The notes: generated from the letters alone by a model not told the origin. A stretch of DNA of 34,527 nucleotides from an uncultured SAR86 cluster bacterium (GCA_902632605.1 CACPDB010000003.1:130342-164868); one strand, 5' to 3'. Positions 25,713 to 32,774 are shown, numbered from the stretch's first letter. Made by a program: numbers and translations.

Positions 25713-26846
25713 ATGAATCAAAAAAAATGGACTTACTTCAAAGATTGTTTGCCACACAAAAATGGAGAATTTTCAAAGAGAAATTGGGGAACACAACTTC
25801 ATTCATTATGTTCTTATCAAGGCAAGATTAAACCTTCGATAGCCTACCACCTATTAGAAATATTTTCGAAAAAAGGTGAAATAGTTTCTGATCCATTTTC
25901 TGGATCAGGAACAATTCCTTTAGAAGCATCTATCGCAGGAAGAATTCCAATTGCAAATGACTTAAGCGATATGGCGGTTGCTCTTACTAATGCCAAAATT
26001 GGAGTAACTTCAAATCAGGGTTGTGAAAAAATCATCGAAGATCTTGAGAAATGGTTAGCAAAAAGAAAAATATCAAAAAAAACAAAAAAAGACACCAATG
26101 ATGTATCGTTTAATAAAAATATATCGGAATATTTTGAAAGTGAAACATTATCATCTATCTTAAAAGCCAGAGATTATTTTATTGAATCAAAAGATCTAGA
26201 GGATGCTAATTGGTGTTTAGTTTTTTCCTCAATGCTTCATATCCTTCACGGAAATCGCCCTTATGCACTATCTCGACGAAGTCATCCATTAACTCCTTAT
26301 GCGCCTTCAGGAGATTTTATTAAAAAGGATCTCATTAAGCATTTACAAACAAAGGTATTTAAATCCCTTTCCTATAAACAGAAATTACCATTAAATAAAG
26401 AGTTTGAAGTTATTCAAGAAAATGTTCTTAGTATCAGTAAAGCACAAAAAAGAGTTGCTGACTGTATCATTACATCACCTCCATTTGCATCCTCAACAAG
26501 ATTTTATATGACAAATTGGATGAGGTTTTGGTTTTCAGGTTGGGGTATTGATGACTTTAATGACGCTAAAAAATCTTTCATAGAGTCAAAAAAAAAGGAG
26601 GGAATGAATATTTATAAAGATATTTTTTTAGAATTAAAACCCACACTAAAAACTGGAGGTAATCTAGTTCTTCATGTAGGTAAGAATAGTAAGGTGGATA
26701 TGGGAGCGAAGCTTATTGAAATTGATTTTCCAGGGTTTTCTTTTGTTGATAAATTTACTGAAAGCGTTGCTTTCAGTGAAAAACATGGAGTTAAAGACAA
26801 AGGAAGTACTGTTGCCCATCAGTATATAGTTTATGAGAATTCATAA
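25713..26846 (+). CDS. DNA amino-methyltransferase, second of a pair
   Basis: 377 residues. Motif I is DPFSGSGT (60-67), followed by AGRIPIANDLS; motif IV is TSPPF (254-258), preceded by ADCIITS. SPPF or SPPY is typical of N4-cytosine enzymes. The motif order (I then IV, with about 190 residues between) is the same as in the preceding gene, but the sequences are clearly different, so this is not a recent duplication. A conserved-looking stretch HILHGNRPYALSRRSHPLTPYAPSG near residue 175 in the middle segment may belong to the recognition part. Cotranscribed with the first methyltransferase; its end overlaps the convergent nuclease gene by 16 bases. Confidence 0.86.
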   Translation: MNQKKWTYFKDCLPHKNGEFSKRNWGTQLHSLCSYQGKIKPSIAYHLLEIFSKKGEIVSDPFSGSGTIPLEASIAGRIPIANDLSDMAVALTNAKIGVTSNQGCEKIIEDLEKWLAKRKISKKTKKDTNDVSFNKNISEYFESETLSSILKARDYFIESKDLEDANWCLVFSSMLHILHGNRPYALSRRSHPLTPYAPSGDFIKKDLIKHLQTKVFKSLSYKQKLPLNKEFEVIQENVLSISKAQKRVADCIITSPPFASSTRFYMTNWMRFWFSGWGIDDFNDAKKSFIESKKKEGMNIYKDIFLELKPTLKTGGNLVLHVGKNSKVDMGAKLIEIDFPGFSFVDKFTESVAFSEKHGVKDKGSTVAHQYIVYENS

Positions 26847-28213
26847 TTTTTCCATCCTTCAACGAAAGATTCTTCAGATAGTTTCTCCTCAAACTCACTA
26901 AGAACTCTGTCTAAAGATTTACAAATAAGTTCAGCAGGAATTTTCCCCCCTTTTTCTTCTATTAAAAAATCTTTATTTAAAAACTCAGAATATAACCACT
27001 CTCGTTTTTGAATGATCAATTTCAGAGCTTCTATATTAGGTACTGGCTTTTCTAGTTCAAAAAGTGGAATTTTCGTTATTTTTGATAGTTCAACTAGTTG
27101 TTCTTTTGTATAAAATTCACCTGGAAATCTATCCCGTTTGGTTGAATTACAATTTTTGCAGAGAGAAGTAGCTGTTTCGTCTAAAGCCCATAAAAATGCT
27201 AAAGGACGTGTATGATCTAAATTCATTTCAAATGGGCTAGATAATTTGATAGAACAGTTAAAACATTTTTTATCAAATTTTTCCCATATATATTGAGCCA
27301 ACTCTTTCCCTTTTCTATGCCTAAAGCTTAATTGTTTTGAATATTTATAAAGCTCGGAAAGTAATAGTTCAAAATGCCTTCTTCTTTGAGAATCTTCTTT
27401 CATTTGGTTTGCATCTCTTAAAGGATTTAAGGGTGCATTCACTTCAAACTTTTTACAACATCTGCATTCTAACTGAAAACCGTATTCGAGTTTCTTTAAA
27501 TCATCATTATCTGCGTTTGTGAGAATACCAAAGCCTTTGTGCTTACAAGGACGTCTTGCAACGCAATGATTAGAGAAGGAGAGGGTATCTCTTTCATTAT
27601 GAAAATTTACAGGTAAAAAACGTGCGCACCTATTGCATTCTTTTACTGCAATCTCAGAACTTTTCTTAATAGAAATACCTTTAATTTCAAAACTTCCAGG
27701 ATTAGAATAAAAAAGTGCCTCCGGAGAAAATATATGGATATTTCTTATCACATTTTCTCTAGCATCCTTAAAGTAGTCATGCCACACCTCTCCACATGAA
27801 GGTTTGTAGATTTCTAAAACCGTTTCTTTGTCTGCAAGGAAAGAGATTGACAATTCTGATGGATGATTTTCCCTCCAAATGTAACCCCATTTATTCCAGC
27901 TCGGAAATTCATATGTAGTTTGTTTAAATTTTTTGAAGTTATTGTGATTTGAAGAAAGCTTCAAAGTTTTATTGGCTCTAAAATATACTCCAAAACCTGA
28001 AAATTTATCTATTTCTATATTAGGAAATTTGAAATTTATCTTTAAGCGATGATTAGTTGGTATTTTATAAACTTTGGCATTATCAATTTTGTATTTTCCA
28101 CCAGTTGCATTCTGATGGCTTTTATATCCTGATTTTCTAGTAGTATTTCGTCTTCTACCAGAAAATTCTGCTTTTCCAGGACGTTTTTGCTGTTTAAAAC
28201 TCTCCTTAACCAC
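26831..28213 (-). CDS. HNH endonuclease with multiple zinc-type cysteine pairs (candidate restriction enzyme)
   Basis: 460 residues, GTG start after an in-frame stop. The C-terminal half contains a recognisable HNH fold: CFNC, then LDHTRPLAFLW with D333-H334, then LCKNCNSTKRDRFP carrying the CxxC and the N of the motif. Upstream are more metal-type cysteines: CNRC (193-196), NHCVARRPCKHKG and CRCC near residue 250. The N-terminal 30 residues are very basic, and residues about 50-180 form a Trp/Phe-rich region with no recognised domain that could bind DNA. Convergent with the two methyltransferases and overlapping the second, it is the obvious restriction partner. No other restriction subunit is present. 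Specificity and cleavage pattern cannot be read. Confidence 0.8.
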   Translation of the reverse strand: MVKESFKQQKRPGKAEFSGRRRNTTRKSGYKSHQNATGGKYKIDNAKVYKIPTNHRLKINFKFPNIEIDKFSGFGVYFRANKTLKLSSNHNNFKKFKQTTYEFPSWNKWGYIWRENHPSELSISFLADKETVLEIYKPSCGEVWHDYFKDARENVIRNIHIFSPEALFYSNPGSFEIKGISIKKSSEIAVKECNRCARFLPVNFHNERDTLSFSNHCVARRPCKHKGFGILTNADNDDLKKLEYGFQLECRCCKKFEVNAPLNPLRDANQMKEDSQRRRHFELLLSELYKYSKQLSFRHRKGKELAQYIWEKFDKKCFNCSIKLSSPFEMNLDHTRPLAFLWALDETATSLCKNCNSTKRDRFPGEFYTKEQLVELSKITKIPLFELEKPVPNIEALKLIIQKREWLYSEFLNKDFLIEEKGGKIPAELICKSLDRVLSEFEEKLSEESFVEGWKNYEFS

Positions 28214-28388
28214 TTGAAGATACTAGTCAAAAAAAAATAAACACGCAATTTTTTAAGATACAGGAAAAATTTATCAATAATTGTAATTCATTCGGGATTA
28301 ATTTACATAGTATGTAGTAGGGGATTGGGTAAAATATTGATATGAAAACAAAAAAGGTAGATGACATGGAGGGAGTCTTTACCCTAGT

Positions 28389-28408
28389 AACTACATACTT
28401 ACTACATA
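28389..28408 (+). repeat. 20-bp repeat, right copy (putative integrase arm sites)
   Basis: Identical to 24225-24244 and in the same orientation. An inverted single unit (TATGTAGTA, 28311-28319) lies 70 bases to the left, and the 11-mer TACATAGTATG occurs at both 28304-28314 and 28403-28413. Confidence 0.75.
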
Positions 28409-28427
28409 GTATGAATTTGCTCCCTGC

Positions 28428-28451
28428 AAACCCTTATAAACACTGGGGTTT
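28428..28451 (+). repeat. Hairpin repeat at the right end of the island
   Basis: AAACCC (28428-28433) and GGGTTT (28446-28451) flank TTATAAACACTG. Compared with the left hairpin it shows two substitutions and one inserted G, in the same orientation. It lies between the 20-bp arm repeat and the guaA-tail copy. Confidence 0.55.
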
Positions 28452-28462
28452 TAGTCATGTCG

Positions 28463-28480
28463 ACTATTGAATGGGAGTGA
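28463..28480 (+). repeat. guaA-tail direct repeat, right copy (putative attR core)
   Basis: ACTATTGAATGGGAGTGA, again encoding Thr-Ile-Glu-Trp-Glu-stop, but no guaA body precedes it. An ATG six bases upstream makes a seven-codon mini-frame (MSTIEWE) ending two bases before the GNAT start at 28482. The GGGAG of the repeat serves as the ribosome-binding site of that gene. Confidence 0.75.
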
Positions 28481-28481
28481 T

Positions 28482-28931
28482 ATGAGTGTAAATGTAAGAC
28501 TTGCTAAATCAGAAGACCAACGAAGATGCTCAGAGCTTCTTAATGTTTTGGCTATAGCTACATCAGAAATTACTTCAGATCCACATGAAGTTTTTGATTC
28601 AGATACTTTTAGAAAATTAATTTCTAACGAGAGAGGCAGTTTAATTATTGCAGAGGAAAATGGAAAAATTCTTGGTATGGCATCCATTTCCTTCAATCTT
28701 GCACTTAGATACAACGGAGAATACTGCCAATTAGAGGAGTTGGTTGTTGATCAAGATGCTAGAGGAAAGAATGTTGGAGGACTGCTAATTGAAGAAACTC
28801 TTAGATTAGCTAAGAAGAGGGGCTGCAAAGAATTTGGACTTTATCTGCTTGAATCTACTAAACACAACCAAACTTTTTATGAAAAATATGGTTTCGTAAA
28901 AATTGGGGAAGAAATGAGACAGTCTCTGTAA
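28482..28931 (+). CDS. GNAT-family N-acetyltransferase
   Basis: 149 residues using the ATG at 28482 (a TTG at 28467 is in frame but lies inside the guaA-tail repeat). The GNAT fold is visible: MSVNVRLAKSEDQRRCSELL, GSLIIAEENGKILGMASISF (beta-strand pair), the acetyl-CoA motif A CQLEELVVDQDARGKNVGGLLIEETLRLAKKRG, and HNQTFYEKYGFVKIGEEMRQ near the end. The acetyl acceptor is unknown. Its ribosome-binding site GGGAG comes from the right guaA-tail copy, so before the island arrived this gene could have followed guaA directly. It converges with the patatin gene across 125 bases of non-coding sequence. Confidence 0.9.
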   Translation: MSVNVRLAKSEDQRRCSELLNVLAIATSEITSDPHEVFDSDTFRKLISNERGSLIIAEENGKILGMASISFNLALRYNGEYCQLEELVVDQDARGKNVGGLLIEETLRLAKKRGCKEFGLYLLESTKHNQTFYEKYGFVKIGEEMRQSL

Positions 28932-29056
28932 AAAGTGAAAGAAGCAAGTTATGGTTAATTGTTTATAAAAGAATTTTCTTTAAAAAAAGTGACATTATTT
29001 TACTCGAAAGGAATAGCTCTAAAATACAAGAAGTTCATATAAATGACTTCGTTAAG

Positions 29057-29902
29057 TCAGACCTTAAGAAAGTCTAAATATTCTTCCGCAACTTTTTTTC
29101 CTAAATTGTAGTCTGCTTTTAAATTCTCAATACTTTTTGAATCTCTTTTTGATTTTAGTTTTTTTGGAGGACATAGTTGAATAATTTCACAATCTTTTGG
29201 AGGATTATTCATGAAATCTAGTGCTCGATTATAAGTTTTATCGTGCTCTAATAACGCTTTTCGCAACTTAGGATATTTTCGACAAAGTAGAGCGCCGATG
29301 TAGTTTTCAAGTTTCAGCTTTCTTCTGAATTCTTTTTCATATGTCCTGATTACAATTATTTTTTTCGCTCCCATTTCATAGGCTTTTTCCACAGGCAAAG
29401 GGTCAGTGATGCCTCCATCAAATTTCCTACGGCCATTTATTAAGCTCGGCGTTCTTACCAATATGGGCAAGGTTCCGGAGGCAATCATTTTTTGTGTCCA
29501 TTCTTTATCCTCAAAAGAGAAATATTCAGCATTTGCTTCTACCGCATCTGTCACTACCGAAATATATTTTTTTTCATTTAAGTTATTTTTTATTTTTTCA
29601 ACATTTGGTTTAAATATTTTTTCACCATCTTTGTACATCTGATGAACATTAAATATGTCTTTACCATTGAAAATATTTTTATAACTAAAATAATCACCTG
29701 TAGCGGCATATAGCATTTTATCTAAATTATTGTCTTTTTCTCTTATTAAATACCAGTAAAGGACAGCTACGCCATTTGACACACCTATATAGATGTCAAA
29801 TGGATCATAATTTTTTTTAATAAATGTGTCAGTTATTCCGAAAGAAAATACACCTCTTTGGCCGCCTCCTTCTATGATCAGAGCATTCTTCTTTTTTTCC
29901 AT
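29057..29902 (-). CDS. Patatin-like phospholipase
   Basis: 281 residues of the patatin family, similar in size to the YjjU/RssA-like bacterial proteins. Oxyanion-hole motif GGGQRG (12-17), nucleophile GVSNG with Ser42, and the catalytic dyad aspartate D162 in DGGITDPLPVEKAYEMGAKKIIVI. It is predicted to be a cytoplasmic acyl hydrolase acting on phospholipid or lipid esters. The C-terminus is Lys-rich. There is no signal peptide. It lies in the segment between the second and third guaA-tail copies, next to a small membrane protein on the same strand 58 bases upstream. Patatins are sometimes defence effectors, but none of the usual partner genes (nucleotide cyclase, sensor) is next to it. Confidence 0.9.
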   Translation of the reverse strand: MEKKKNALIIEGGGQRGVFSFGITDTFIKKNYDPFDIYIGVSNGVAVLYWYLIREKDNNLDKMLYAATGDYFSYKNIFNGKDIFNVHQMYKDGEKIFKPNVEKIKNNLNEKKYISVVTDAVEANAEYFSFEDKEWTQKMIASGTLPILVRTPSLINGRRKFDGGITDPLPVEKAYEMGAKKIIVIRTYEKEFRRKLKLENYIGALLCRKYPKLRKALLEHDKTYNRALDFMNNPPKDCEIIQLCPPKKLKSKRDSKSIENLKADYNLGKKVAEEYLDFLKV

Positions 29903-29960
29903 TTCATAAATTTATAAAAATGGTTATTTTTAAGCAAGAATTGAAACTAAGCGCCTAGTA

Positions 29961-30389
29961 TCAGCTGTTGACAAGTTGGTTATCAGATCTTTCTTGTAGA
30001 TTCCAATAATACAATAGAGCGAAAAACCAGAAACCATTAAGAATTGGTTCGATAATTGCATCTAAGACAGCTAGATTAAGAGCTACATTTAAAAAAGTAT
30101 AGCTCCACATTGAGGCGATACTAAAGTGGCCTAGAGTATAAACAACTGCAAGAACAGTGGGTCTCAATTTATCGTGAGCAAATTTATGAAGAATAAAAAA
30201 CCAAAAACCATTAATTATTGGCTCTATTACTGCATCAGCTGATGCAAGTAAAAAATCCACATTGAATATCAAGGAAGCACATATCCAAGAAATTAATACA
30301 TGACCAACAGTATAAATAATGGATAAACCAAAGCTACTCAGTGAATGGATAAGAGTATTTAACTTACTAACAATAACAAATCTTTTCAT
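29961..30389 (-). CDS. Small membrane protein with two tandem DUF2061-like repeats
   Basis: 142 residues with four hydrophobic segments. The protein is an internal duplication with a 58-residue period: YTVGH at residue 26 and YTLGH at 84, DAVIEPIINGFWFF at 52-65 and DAIIEPILNGFWFF at 110-123. Each half has two membrane segments ending in the N-G-F-W-F-F motif, similar to DUF2061-type proteins, which normally contain a single unit. Function unknown; the conserved acidic E-P in a membrane segment is notable. Same strand as the patatin gene and probably cotranscribed with it. Confidence 0.75.
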   Translation of the reverse strand: MKRFVIVSKLNTLIHSLSSFGLSIIYTVGHVLISWICASLIFNVDFLLASADAVIEPIINGFWFFILHKFAHDKLRPTVLAVVYTLGHFSIASMWSYTFLNVALNLAVLDAIIEPILNGFWFFALLYYWNLQERSDNQLVNS

Positions 30390-30752
30390 AATTTAATTAC
30401 ATATTTAATTAGGATCTTTTTAAAGAGATTATTACTAAAAGTTATGAAGGCATTTCTTTTAATAAAGTAAATTCTATCACCTTAGAAGTATAGTTATACA
30501 AGAATCTTTTACAAGTGGTACTTTCGAGTGGGAATAGTAAATCGGTCTAAAAGTACTATTAAATAAATATTCTTTTCGTACAAACTTCATACAAAGAAGA
30601 GGGAGCGAAAATAACTGATATAGGATGGTCCCGGGGCGGTATGGGCATTAAAATAAAATTTAAACCTCAAGAAGAAACGTAGAAGATTTTTTAAGTCATT
30701 TTGAGATCCCTGTAAAATTTGAAAGAATAAAATGAGATAGACTTAGTTAATC
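30390..30752. other. 363-base gene-poor gap
   Basis: No convincing gene. It holds the diverged guaA-tail copy (30520-30537) and, further right, an unusually GC-rich 20-base patch (30626-30646, containing CCCGGGGCGG) in otherwise AT-rich DNA. The patch looks at first like a tRNA 3' end on the minus strand (CCCCGGGACCA) but no T arm or acceptor partner is present. The left part presumably has the promoter of the minus-strand membrane-protein gene and the right part that of the methyltransferase at 30753. Confidence 0.6.
30520..30537 (+). repeat. Third, diverged guaA-tail copy
   Basis: ACTTTCGAGTGGGAATAG reads Thr-Phe-Glu-Trp-Glu-stop and matches the true guaA end at 15 of 18 positions, with one difference at a synonymous third base. 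It sits in a non-coding gap after the GNAT-patatin-DUF2061 genes and could be the far boundary of an older insertion, or the original chromosomal guaA end. No arm motifs or hairpin like those of the first island are seen next to it, so it is less certain. Confidence 0.5.
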
Positions 30753-31529
30753 ATGAAATATTTAAATCAACTTCTTATAGGAGATTGTGTAAAAAAAATG
30801 AAAAAGATTGATGACAATACCTTCGATCTTGTTGTCACATCTCCACCTTATGACGCTTTAAGAGACTATGAAAAAAATGAATTTGATCTTCATAAAACTG
30901 GAGATGAATTATATAGAGTGCTTAAATCTGGAGGAATTTGTGCGTTAGTAATTCAAGATCAAACAAAAAATTTTGGCAAGTCTCTAACTTCCTTTAGAAC
31001 TGCTATAGATTGGGTTGATAGAGTTGGTTTTAAATTATTTGAAACTGTAATTTACCGTAAGCATGGAATAGAAGGCGCTTGGTGGAAAAAAAGGTTTAGA
31101 GTTGACCATGAATATATCATGTTATTTTTAAAAGGAGACAGACCCGCTTACTTTAATAAGGATCCTTTAAAAATTCCTTCGAAACATGGAGGAAAAACTA
31201 TGAGGGGTAGTGGAAATAGAAAAACTGATGGAACAACTACAAAGACAACAACCATTCATGTAAATAAAATGAAATGTAGAGGAACGGTTTGGGATTATCT
31301 AAATGCTGGAGATAAAAATAAATTAAAAAATAAACATCCTGCGGTTTTTCCAGACAAAATACCATACGATTTAATAAACTGCTTTTGTCCACCCGATGGT
31401 ATCGTTCTTGATCCATTTGTAGGGAGTGGGTCTACTTGTGTGATGGCAAAAAAACTTAAGAGAAATTATACCGGCATAGACATCAGCAAAAACTATATCA
31501 ACATTGCAAAAGAAAGAATGAATTATTGA
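30753..31529 (+). CDS. Orphan beta-class DNA methyltransferase
   Basis: 258 residues with the beta order of motifs: catalytic motif IV TSPPY at 29-33 in NTFDLVVTSPPYDALRDYE, and SAM motif I DPFVGSGST at 220-228 near the end, followed by KRNYTGIDISKNYI. Between them lies a probable recognition region rich in Lys/Thr (GNRKTDGTTTKTTTIHVNK, about residues 153-171). The enzyme resembles the CcrM/M.HinfI-like fold in layout, but TSPPY suggests N4-cytosine or a relaxed N6-adenine class. No restriction gene adjoins it; the following gene is a GFA-family protein 13 bases away. It may therefore have a regulatory or protective role. It differs in motif order from the two island methyltransferases. Confidence 0.9.
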   Translation: MKYLNQLLIGDCVKKMKKIDDNTFDLVVTSPPYDALRDYEKNEFDLHKTGDELYRVLKSGGICALVIQDQTKNFGKSLTSFRTAIDWVDRVGFKLFETVIYRKHGIEGAWWKKRFRVDHEYIMLFLKGDRPAYFNKDPLKIPSKHGGKTMRGSGNRKTDGTTTKTTTIHVNKMKCRGTVWDYLNAGDKNKLKNKHPAVFPDKIPYDLINCFCPPDGIVLDPFVGSGSTCVMAKKLKRNYTGIDISKNYINIAKERMNY

Positions 31530-31542
31530 GTTAGAGAAAAAA

Positions 31543-31893
31543 ATGTTCACAGGATCTTGTCATTGTAAGAAAGTTCGTTTTCAAATAGAGACAGAGAATA
31601 TTTATGAGGATTTATATAGATGTAATTGCTCGTTATGTAGAAAGAAATCTATTGTAATGAAACCGGTATCTCAGGCATTTTTTTCTTTGTTAGAAGGTAA
31701 CGAAAATTTAGGTCTATACAAATGGAATAAAAATATTGCCGAGCATTATTTTTGTAAAGTTTGCGGAGTTTATACCCACCATAAGAGAAGAAGATATCCT
31801 GATCAAATAGCAGTAAATTTTGCCTGTTTGGATGATTTAAACTTGCCTGAAGATATCAATATAGGTTTAGTGGACGGCGCTAGTCACGATTAG
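31543..31893 (+). CDS. GFA/CENP-V-family zinc protein
   Basis: 116 residues with the full GFA cysteine pattern: GSCHCKKVRF at the N-terminus, CNCSLCRKK near residue 27, and HYFCKVCGVYTHH near residue 69. The family is named after glutathione-dependent formaldehyde-activating enzyme, but most members, including short ones like this, have no demonstrated activity. The cysteines bind structural and catalytic zinc. It follows the DNA methyltransferase by 13 bases, so the two are probably cotranscribed by chance of packing rather than function. Confidence 0.9.
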   Translation: MFTGSCHCKKVRFQIETENIYEDLYRCNCSLCRKKSIVMKPVSQAFFSLLEGNENLGLYKWNKNIAEHYFCKVCGVYTHHKRRRYPDQIAVNFACLDDLNLPEDINIGLVDGASHD

Positions 31894-31951
31894 TTAATGT
31901 GTAAATATCCCCAAGATTTACATCATTCTTTTTAAGAAGAGCTTCGAATTA

Positions 31952-32704
31952 ATGGTCATAAATATAATAACAGTTATAGTTGTTCTAGCGTCACTAATAA
32001 CAGCTTTTCTATCTTCTATTTTTGGAATGCTCGGCGGGCTTATCCTTATGGGGATACTAGTTAGTCTCATGAAAGTTGGGCAAGCAATGGTTCTTCATGG
32101 ATTAATACAAATGACTTCCAATGGCTATAGGGCATGGCTTAATCGAAAGGATATTAACTGGAAAATTATAGGAACTTTATCTATTGGTAATATTTTGGCT
32201 TTAGCAATATTATTTTTTATCGCTTTTGAACCAGATAGAATTACAGTTTTATTGGCTTTGGGTATATTGCCTTATATTGCGTGGGCAATGCCATCTAATT
32301 TTGCCTTTGATGTAACAAAAACTCCGGTAGGTATATTGGCAGGTATTGTGGTTGTAGGAACAAATTTATTAGCTGGAGTAGGAGGGCCTGTATTGGACAT
32401 ATTTTTCCAAAGAGTGGAAATGACCAGACATCAGGTAGTAGCAACAAAGGCAGTTGCTCAATTTTTTGGACATATTTCTAAGGTCATCTTTTTTGGTGGA
32501 TTAGTTATGTCATCATCTAGTGAAAACTGGCCTGAGTTATGGCTTCTAGTTATAGTAATTGGGACATCTCTAGTGGGTACGACTTTTGGAAAAAAAGTTC
32601 TTGATAAAATCAACGATAGAACTTTCTTCACATGGACTCAGACAATCATGCTAGCTGTAGGAGCTGTGCTGATAGTCAGAGCGATTTATCTCAGTGGACT
32701 ATAG
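31952..32704 (+). CDS. TauE/SafE-family sulfite or organic-anion exporter
   Basis: 250-residue integral membrane protein with about eight hydrophobic segments in two related halves: the first contains FGMLGGLILMGILVSL and the second AGVGGPVLDIFFQRVEMTRHQVVATKAVAQFFGHISK, where the G-G and H/K-A-V-Q positions match the TSUP family. These carriers move sulfite, sulfoacetate or related anions across the inner membrane. No sulfur-metabolism gene is nearby, so the substrate is open. The start at 31952 is preceded by an AAGAAGAG-type purine stretch. Confidence 0.87.
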   Translation: MVINIITVIVVLASLITAFLSSIFGMLGGLILMGILVSLMKVGQAMVLHGLIQMTSNGYRAWLNRKDINWKIIGTLSIGNILALAILFFIAFEPDRITVLLALGILPYIAWAMPSNFAFDVTKTPVGILAGIVVVGTNLLAGVGGPVLDIFFQRVEMTRHQVVATKAVAQFFGHISKVIFFGGLVMSSSSENWPELWLLVIVIGTSLVGTTFGKKVLDKINDRTFFTWTQTIMLAVGAVLIVRAIYLSGL

Positions 32705-32774
32705 TCTTTATGACAAACGAATTTAGTTAAATTTTGGACTTTGATAAAGTAAGTAAGGGGGATAATACGCGCCA

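Larger units (their letters stand above)
24187..28462. mobile_element. Putative integrase-less genomic island inserted at the guaA 3' end
   Basis: Bounded by a direct repeat of the guaA tail (24169-24186 and 28463-28480; 15 of the first 16 positions agree). Just inside each end lie related hairpins (24198-24222 and 28428-28451) and a perfect 20-bp repeat (24225-24244 and 28389-28408) built from a 9-bp motif at 11-bp spacing. The cargo is two DNA methyltransferases and an HNH nuclease. No integrase, transposase or excisionase is present, so the element looks like a CIME-type island that would need a recombinase in trans. Joining the two ends at the guaA tail would produce a core flanked on each side by hairpin and arm motifs, as in attP of tyrosine-recombinase elements. 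Confidence 0.7.

Noticed and set aside
28985-29056. Terminator between the GNAT and patatin genes
   Set aside because: The only inverted repeat (GAAGTTCAT/ATGACTTC) has a bulge and no T-run; too weak to call.
29057-30389. Patatin as part of an antiphage signalling system such as CBASS
   Set aside because: No nucleotide cyclase, ubiquitin-like or sensor gene is adjacent; the protein resembles housekeeping YjjU/RssA-type patatins.
30620-30650. Possible tRNA 3' end on the minus strand (CCCCGGGACCA)
   Set aside because: No T arm, no anticodon arm and no matching 5' acceptor strand can be found nearby; the resemblance is limited to the last bases.
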